Source: Irineochytrium annulatum (Eukaryota; Chytridiomycota; Chytridiomycetes; Chytridiales; Chytridiaceae). From it: a stretch of 13,417 nt of DNA. The stretch lies in NCBI GenBank assembly GCA_027600665.1, contig JADGJL010000815.1, positions 1 through 13,417 on the forward strand, written 5' to 3'. The notes beneath the pieces are model-generated. The model had not been told where the DNA came from, ran no database searches, and saw only the letters and a list, made by a program, of their open reading frames with translations. Of the stretch, positions 8,688-13,417 are shown one piece after another. Position numbers and translations under genes: made by a program. The stretch's first letter is position 1. Each line of letters starts with the position of its first letter.

Positions 8688-10091
8688 GAGCTAGTGGAGG
8701 GATCACATGGCACAGTTCAACTCACCGTGACAAAGTCCGGCGGCCATACACCTTGTCCTTGCCCGGCTCCGGCACCAAGGTGATGATGCTGGACAGCTTC
8801 AAGGCTTACATGTAGGGCAGCGTCCTGAGGGCCTCCAGGGCTTGCCAGACCATGTGGTGTTGTTGCCGGCCGCTTCAACCCCTGTGGTTCAGTTTGCGAC
8901 AGTGGCCTCATACAGTCTGAGATGGGAGACCTCGTCCTCGACCTCAGCTTGGACTCGCTGCCGCAGCTGGTGCTTTGGGAGGTAAGGGGTCCGTGCTTCG
9001 TGGATCGATTTGGTTTGACCCATTACACAAAAACCCCTTAAAGTTTCTTTCATTCTGGTTTTCTAATCTGATGCAAAGATTTGCGCTCTCAGATCTTTGC
9101 AAAAAAAAAAATTATATTCTTCCTCAGTCGGTTGACGCATTTTTTCCAATCACCTACAAGGCATAACTACCATACGGATCTAGATTTGCTCAGACGGGGA
9201 TCATCCAATCACCATTTTGTCTCCGGCACAGGTTGGTATGGACAAATTCAAGCGCATTGCGGCGTCGGCCGCTTGCGGAACGCCACCACGTTGGCCTCCA
9301 TGGTTCAAACCACAATGACACGGACTTAAATGAATCGGACTTGAAAGGACAACCGACAACCTTTGACACTGTGATATGTTTCCACGTACACACAATACAT
9401 ACAACATCTTATGTTAAGGAAATTTCTTTAGAACCGTTGCTGCAGAAAAAATGACACCTGAAAAAAATCTGTCCACGCCGTTGAACTCCATGCCACTGGC
9501 GTTTCCACCGTCCCCACACCTGCCATCCTAGCACCACTTCTGTGCCAGCGTAATGACAAAGACCTTGATCGGAGTCGTGAAGAAAGCCACAAAGTTGGAC
9601 TAAGATTGGCACGGCTGGCCTTATGCGCTTCCACGCCCTGGACAAAGTCAACGACTGGCCGCTTCTTCCGGCATTGAAGAACAAGTGAGCTCGTTGAAAG
9701 CATGCAGAAAATCACCCGAAGCGGATCCTTCATCAACACGAAGGAGGCAAATTCGCGCGTTTTCAACAGCAACCTACTAACTTTAGCGAAGGCAGCTGGG
9801 TTCAATGTAAGGAAAGGTACGAATTGATGAATTAAGAAAGAAGTCCAAGCGTTGACATCATTCCGGAAATGGATGGCAATACAAGCAAACCTACTTTTGG
9901 GGAAAGACAATATGCTGACGCTCCGACGGGGATTCAAGAGGTTTGTTGTTGTGTTATTGTCAACATCTAAACCGTAAATCAGAAAAAATACTATGTAGCA
10001 ACGGACAACACCCACATAGACACTGGCAGATTGATAGCCGGCGTCATCGACAGAGGAGGTGGCAGAAGTCGAATATCTCTAGAGCGACTGA
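8688..10091. other. Gene-poor stretch right of the LTR, no confident gene
   Basis: Short coding-like pieces occur, but none can be joined with confidence. On the plus strand 8829-8961 is stop-free, includes MGDLVLDLSLDSLPQLVLWE and ends at a GTAAGG donor-like site. An inverted repeat GCAAAGAT/ATCTTTGC (9073-9080 and 9093-9100) is followed by a run of As. From 9428 to 10015 the minus strand stays open for 195 codons, and several plus frames in the same stretch are also long, with donor-like sites at 9685 and 9807 and a TACTAAC branch-like sequence near 9775. These conflicting signals suggest a decayed gene or chance; I cannot choose a strand. Confidence 0.4.
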
Positions 10092-10435
10092 ATGAACCTT
10101 TGGAAAACAACCAAAGAAAAAAACAATTTGGCATACCATGGCGATGCAATGATCCAACGACTCAAGCAATTGCTCAAGCACAAAGAAAACTTGAATCTTG
10201 AACAGAAGAACGAGCTCAAAGGGTCCCGGATGGCCAGGAGGAGAAAATCAGGAAGGCACTCAACGAGCGGCAGAGGGAAGCGGCGCACCACTCCACTGAG
10301 AAGGCAGAGGTCGCAGTGGCCGACATCAAAATGAAAGTTGAAACTGAGGAGGAGTTCATCAGGTGGGTTCGCAAGCAAAGAAAGAAATCTTCACCCTTGC
10401 AGCCGGATCCTCGCCAAAATCCCTCCGAATATTGA
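10092..10435 (+). pseudogene. Coiled-coil-like coding remnant with a frameshift or in-frame stop
   Basis: Two overlapping plus frames together read like one charged helical protein. The first, from ATG 10092, contains MIQRLKQLLKHKENLNLEQK and ends in basic low-information sequence. The second, in another register, is open from 10202 to 10432 and contains EEKIRKALNERQREAAHH and a later Glu-rich part ending near WVRKQRKK. Joining them needs a one-base shift near 10205-10212. In the second register the upstream sequence back to 9971 is also open apart from a TGA at 10199. The Glu/Lys/Arg-rich, Ala/Leu-spaced composition suggests a coiled coil. No family is recognised. It may be a degraded gene, a gene with an unseen intron, or chance. 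The complementary strand is also open here. Confidence 0.3.
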
Positions 10436-10520
10436 GCTGTGCTAGCCGGCCCAGAAAAATGGAAAGGCGAGGAGTGCGCGATCACCTTGTTCAAAGGGTT
10501 GACCACCTCAAACGCCACGA

Positions 10521-10918
10521 GGAGAAATCATTGCCAACATTTGCCCTAAAGAGGGATGCAAATAAGGTAAGGTGAGATTATCACACAAACAAACACAATC
10601 AGTTACTCCTCCAAGGCGAATATGAACCGGCATGTTTGCCAGTACCCTTCCGGCAAAATGGGTTTTCCCAGGCCCGGTCGAAGGATGCGAGAGGAGTTAA
10701 GCAAGGAGAGCAATAAACACTAACCGACCTGCGTCGGACACTCAACTGTCACGTTGAAATGCGTCACAAGGAACACTTCAAGTCCCTTAGCAAGTTCAAG
10801 TGCGGCAACTGCGGGCAGAGTGAGGAGAAAGATACGATCAGTCATCAGCTCACATCGGGAAGGTTCAGGGGAATGATTTTGCCCGGCACAGCAAGAAAAT
10901 GCAAGGGAGGGGAGGACG
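10521..10918 (+). pseudogene. Zinc-finger-like Cys/His remnants in broken frames
   Basis: Three pieces in different frames recall C2H2 fingers. At 10521-10562 a frame ends ICPKEGCK, a C-x4-C half-finger, followed by TAA and a GTAAGG donor-like site. At 10616-10641 another frame reads ANMNRHVCQ, like the histidine half of a finger. At 10720-10918 a third reads LRRTLNCHVEMRHKEHF and then KFKCGNCGQ, a histidine half followed by a C-x2-C start of the next finger, and reaches a perfect GTGAGT donor at 10919. Known C2H2 fingers have C-x2-4-C-x12-H-x3-5-H, so no finger is complete in one frame. It may be a decayed gene continuous with the coiled-coil remnant upstream, or an intron-rich gene I cannot splice correctly. 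Confidence 0.3.
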
Positions 10919-11063
10919 GTGAGTGGACCTTGAACAGATCTGTTCAAATCATGGTCGCACTTTCTTTGGGCTTGCGACAGAGAATGCGGGGCTTTGGGCG
11001 GTGGATCGCCTAGGAAGTGGATAGCCAAGAGGAAGAGAGTAATACCAAGCAAATGAAAGGATC
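10919..11063. other. Short gap before the double palindrome
   Basis: This segment starts at a GTGAGT donor-like site. The preceding reading frame stays open through it until a TAG at 11011-11013 if unspliced. Nothing else is recognised. Confidence 0.4.
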
Positions 11064-11111
11064 GGACTACATTGCAACTTGCAATGTAGTCCTCCTTGCA
11101 ATTTGCAAGGA
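11064..11111 (+). repeat. Two adjacent near-perfect palindromes (14-bp and 9-bp arms)
   Basis: The first palindrome has arms GGACTACATTGCAA (11064-11077) and TTGCAATGTAGTCC (11079-11092) separated by a single C. The second follows without a gap, with arms TCCTTGCAA (11093-11101) and TTGCAAGGA (11103-11111) separated by a single T. All arms are perfect. The six-base TTGCAA occurs four times, at 11072, 11079, 11096 and 11103. Function is unknown. Confidence 0.95.
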
Positions 11112-12228
11112 TGATGAAGAGGAAATGGATGGGAAAAACGGTAGCTAAGGGATGGAATGACGCGTTGGTTGAAAAAGAGAGAAACGGGTAAAAGAAACGA
11201 AGTTAGGAACTTTTGCGGAGGGGCTGGGGAGAGTCCGTGATGGATAGTGTTCGCAACGGGATGGGAATTCCCAAAAATTTAGGATGGCATTGCCTTTACC
11301 GCGGGTTCATATTTGACCAAAAATAAAAAAAGGCCCAAGATCAATCCCAACCCGCGGAAAAGGGACATTGGCACTGTCACGTCCCGACGCAATCTGTGAA
11401 ATAGTCGCAGGGGAAGAACAAAATAAAATACTATGTCCTCAAGCTCAACGATATTGAATAATCTCTCTTACCATCCCACACCACCAGCGTCCGCCAGTAT
11501 GGATTTATACTTTGCGGGCGCCTGGCTCTGGCCTCATCCAGCGTTCTTTGTGCTTACTGGACTTGGTTTTCTTATGATTTTTGATTTAGGTCTTGTTTTC
11601 TATATTTGGTTTCCCTTTTCCTCGTTCTCTGGAAGGAGTCCTGGTAGGTCCCCAAGGTCCTCATACCACCCTGAAGGGTGTGGCCGCGTTTGGACGCAAT
11701 GGCACCATGTTTGGTGGTGGCCCAGCACTAACAAAACACGCCGTCGCGACACCATCAAACCCACAGGCGTCAAAAACCAACAGGGACACACGTCGGCATG
11801 TCCCCAGAGCCCAGGGTGCTCAGCTCATTTTAATGACTGATTTCTGGATTAAATTTTAAACAGCTTGTTAGTCAATTTTTATTGGTTTTCTTATTTCGTT
11901 TTGTTATCCTGCAGTTAAAATTTGCGTCCTGTCCCGACGGAATTTTTTTTCGGAGGCTGGCCGGCCCAAAAACCTTAAAAAGGTAATACTCGACGTTTGT
12001 AGCATGTTTTTTTTTCCTGGTCGTCGGAATTCCCGGGTTTTTTTGGGAATCCCGGTCGTCCGGACACGTCGGGACGGCTGCGGAACAGGGATGTGCAGCC
12101 CATTGGGGCGGAATTTGTAAAATGCTCTCGTACGGCCTAAACCGGCCTAAGGTAAAGCAAATAAGAAAAATCACTACCTCGCGCTCGAGTGCACATTGCA
12201 CCAGGCTTGCCGTAGAGGGATGTGGTTG
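11112..12228. other. Gene-poor stretch with scattered inverted repeats
   Basis: No convincing gene. A 135-codon plus frame at 11433-11840 with two hydrophobic segments lacks any recognisable domain and is not called. CCGCGGGTT (11299-11307) and AACCCGCGG (11349-11357) form a 9-bp inverted repeat. GTCCCGACG occurs at 11381-11389 and 11931-11939 and in inverse at 12067-12075. GGGAATTCCC near 11262 and a cluster of CCCGGG/GGGAATCCC around 12028-12053 add further palindromic sequence. T-rich runs occur from 11870 to 12050. The texture suggests old mobile-element debris, but no element can be bounded. Confidence 0.45.
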
Positions 12229-12272
12229 GGATAGGTGAAGGCAGGCCAATGGATAGGTGAAGGCAGGCCGAG
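12229..12272 (+). repeat. 22-bp tandem duplication
   Basis: Units at 12229-12250 and 12251-12272 share GGATAGGTGAAGGCAGGCC and differ only in the last three bases (AAT against GAG). A simple two-copy tandem repeat in noncoding sequence. Confidence 0.92.
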
Positions 12273-13181
12273 GGGATCAATTCAGGACCTGGACAGAATT
12301 AGGAGGCAACTGGTCCATCGGTATCGAAGTCATTTTTAATGGGGGTGAAGCAACTAACAACTTACCACCAATGGAAATGAACACTTAGCTTAAAAAATCT
12401 CAATTCCGGCGGGAAGGTAGTGGGCACAGTGCTCATCCCACCTCCCTGCGCCCCGGGTAGACGATCGTCGCCTTGCGAAAGCCTTGAAGCACGCGAAAGC
12501 CGTCCACTTATTCCACTTGAAGGGGCCCGCGGCACGTTTGACTCCAATCATTGCCAATAGATTGAGGAGGCAGGGAAGACGAGGTTGGTAGCCATCTTGG
12601 AGGTCTCGGCGTAATGCCTCCGGGACGCATCGCGGACATGCACAGGCCACAAGGGCCGCTGCCTAAGGGATGCCATTGTCGGTCAGCGTCGCCCAGATCA
12701 TCATGCCGCAAAGGAGGCAGCTGAGGTGTATCTCGCCATGCCACTTTTGCGACTTCATCAGCATCCACAGGCGCGGTCAACCATCCCACTCTCTGCCAGC
12801 CTACACTGTCGACGAGGCCTACCTGTCTCGCTTCTATTGGTATGGGTCTCTTCCATCCGCTTTTGTAATGTGATCCTGACCTAACGCATGCTTTATTGAA
12901 CCAATCTCGCTGTCCCCACGCCTTCAGCTATGATGTATAAATGCTTTTGAATACATTGAAAAAGCCTATCGACATTTGAACTGCAATGACATTCGCCGTA
13001 TGTCGATTGCGAGGTTCTCTTACATTAACGAATGAGATCTCAACTCAACAAGTATCATCACTGAACGATGAGAACAGACCAAAACAAAAAAAGATGAGAA
13101 TAGACAATGCACGTAGTCGTATTCTTTGGAGGTTCTCGCCCGGGCCTCCAAAAGGGCGACTCTGTGGTGGGGTATTAATAG
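12273..13181. other. Stretch with open frames on both strands but no recognised gene
   Basis: Between 12390 and 12789 two overlapping minus frames of 86 and 93 codons are open, rich in Pro, Arg and Cys. On the plus strand a frame from ATG 12670 reaches GTATGG at 12840, which with CTGACCTAAC and CTTCAG at 12925-12930 could form an intron; the spliced product would stop five codons after the junction-spanning codon begins. Neither strand gives a known domain. The final part before 13182 would be the promoter of the right-edge gene candidate, if that is real; TATAAA occurs at 12937-12942. Confidence 0.4.
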
Positions 13182-13417
13182 ATGGGGAGAGACTGGCGGG
13201 ATGATGAGATGGGTACTCCGTTGAAAAAAAAATGGAAAAAAAACGGTGAAAAACTAGCCGCTCAGAGGGGACGAAGGCGGTTACAAGTGAGTTTTTTTCG
13301 CTTGGCGCTTGGGTTGTCTTGAGCATCTTCACTGACCTCTTTGCCGTGCAGAGTACCAATCAAGCAAGGCCACGTGAGCGGCTTTTCGGGGGGTTGTCGT
13401 ACGGATGGGATGGTGTC
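13182..13417 (+). CDS. Possible 5' end of an unrecognised plus-strand gene, two exons, partial
   Basis: An ATG at 13182, directly preceded in frame by TAA TAG, opens a 35-codon exon (13182-13286) that includes GTPLKKKWKKNGEKLAAQRG and so is strongly basic. It ends at a consensus donor GTGAGT. The 65-bp intron 13287-13351 has a CACTGAC branch-like sequence, a pyrimidine tract and a GTGCAG acceptor. The second exon continues in the same phase for 22 codons without a stop to the window edge. The intron is the main argument for a real gene. The basic start could be a nuclear or mitochondrial targeting region, but no function can be assigned. The opposite strand is also open here for 104 codons; I regard that frame as the shadow. 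Confidence 0.37.

Noticed and set aside
9073..9110. Inverted repeat followed by an A-run, resembling a bacterial terminator
   Set aside because: The locus is eukaryotic, the loop is 12 bases, and no gene ends there on either strand.
11433..11840. Plus-strand frame of 135 codons with two hydrophobic segments
   Set aside because: The second half changes to Arg/Pro/His-rich sequence, no family is recognised, and such lengths arise by chance in several kilobases of noncoding DNA.
12390..12789. Overlapping minus-strand frames considered as transposase or reverse-transcriptase remnants
   Set aside because: No catalytic motif such as DDE or YxDD could be found in either frame.
8297..13417. A full LTR retrotransposon with internal genes
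   Set aside because: No second LTR, primer-binding site, polypurine tract or gag-pol motif is present, and the target duplication closes immediately after the single LTR.

Overview
The window looks like nuclear DNA of a filamentous or mushroom-forming fungus, most likely a basidiomycete. The two clear genes are interrupted by fourteen short GT-AG introns (45-130 bp), have GC-rich third positions, and sit next to a gene-poor stretch that carries an LTR-retrotransposon relic. The assignment is inferred from gene architecture; no organism marker is present.

Left half (about 0.9-7.4 kb): a divergent pair of lipid genes. On the minus strand, 884-3603, is a ten-exon long-chain acyl-CoA synthetase (713 aa as spliced here) with every AMP-binding motif and a C-terminal Ser-Lys-Leu, the canonical peroxisomal targeting tripeptide. 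On the plus strand, 4684-7438, is a six-exon cytosolic phospholipase A2/lysophospholipase (783 aa as spliced here) with the GGSGGG oxyanion loop, a G-V-S-G-S nucleophile elbow and the D-A-G catalytic aspartate. Their start codons face away from each other across 1,080 bp with no convincing gene. The chemistry fits together: the phospholipase releases fatty acids from phospholipids, and the synthetase activates fatty acids to acyl-CoA for remodelling or, given the targeting signal, peroxisomal beta-oxidation. Co-regulation is inference.

Left edge (1-413): a stop-free minus-strand frame with an ATG and one hydrophobic segment runs off the window. It may be the 5' end of another gene and is not recognised.

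Right half (7.4-13.2 kb): a 5.7-kb gene-poor island. It holds an intact solo LTR (8297-8682) with TG...CA ends and a perfect 5-bp target-site duplication; coding-like but broken plus-strand segments (about 10.1-10.9 kb) suggesting a decayed coiled-coil/zinc-finger gene; a striking pair of back-to-back palindromes (11064-11111); and a 22-bp tandem duplication (12229-12272). No tRNA, rRNA or CRISPR array was seen.

Right edge (13182-13417): an ATG-initiated, lysine-rich first exon followed by a textbook 65-bp intron and an open second exon, possibly the start of a further plus-strand gene. I found no clear previously undescribed multi-gene system. The best leads are the divergent lipid pair with its peroxisomal signal, the solo LTR with its hairpins, and the double palindrome.
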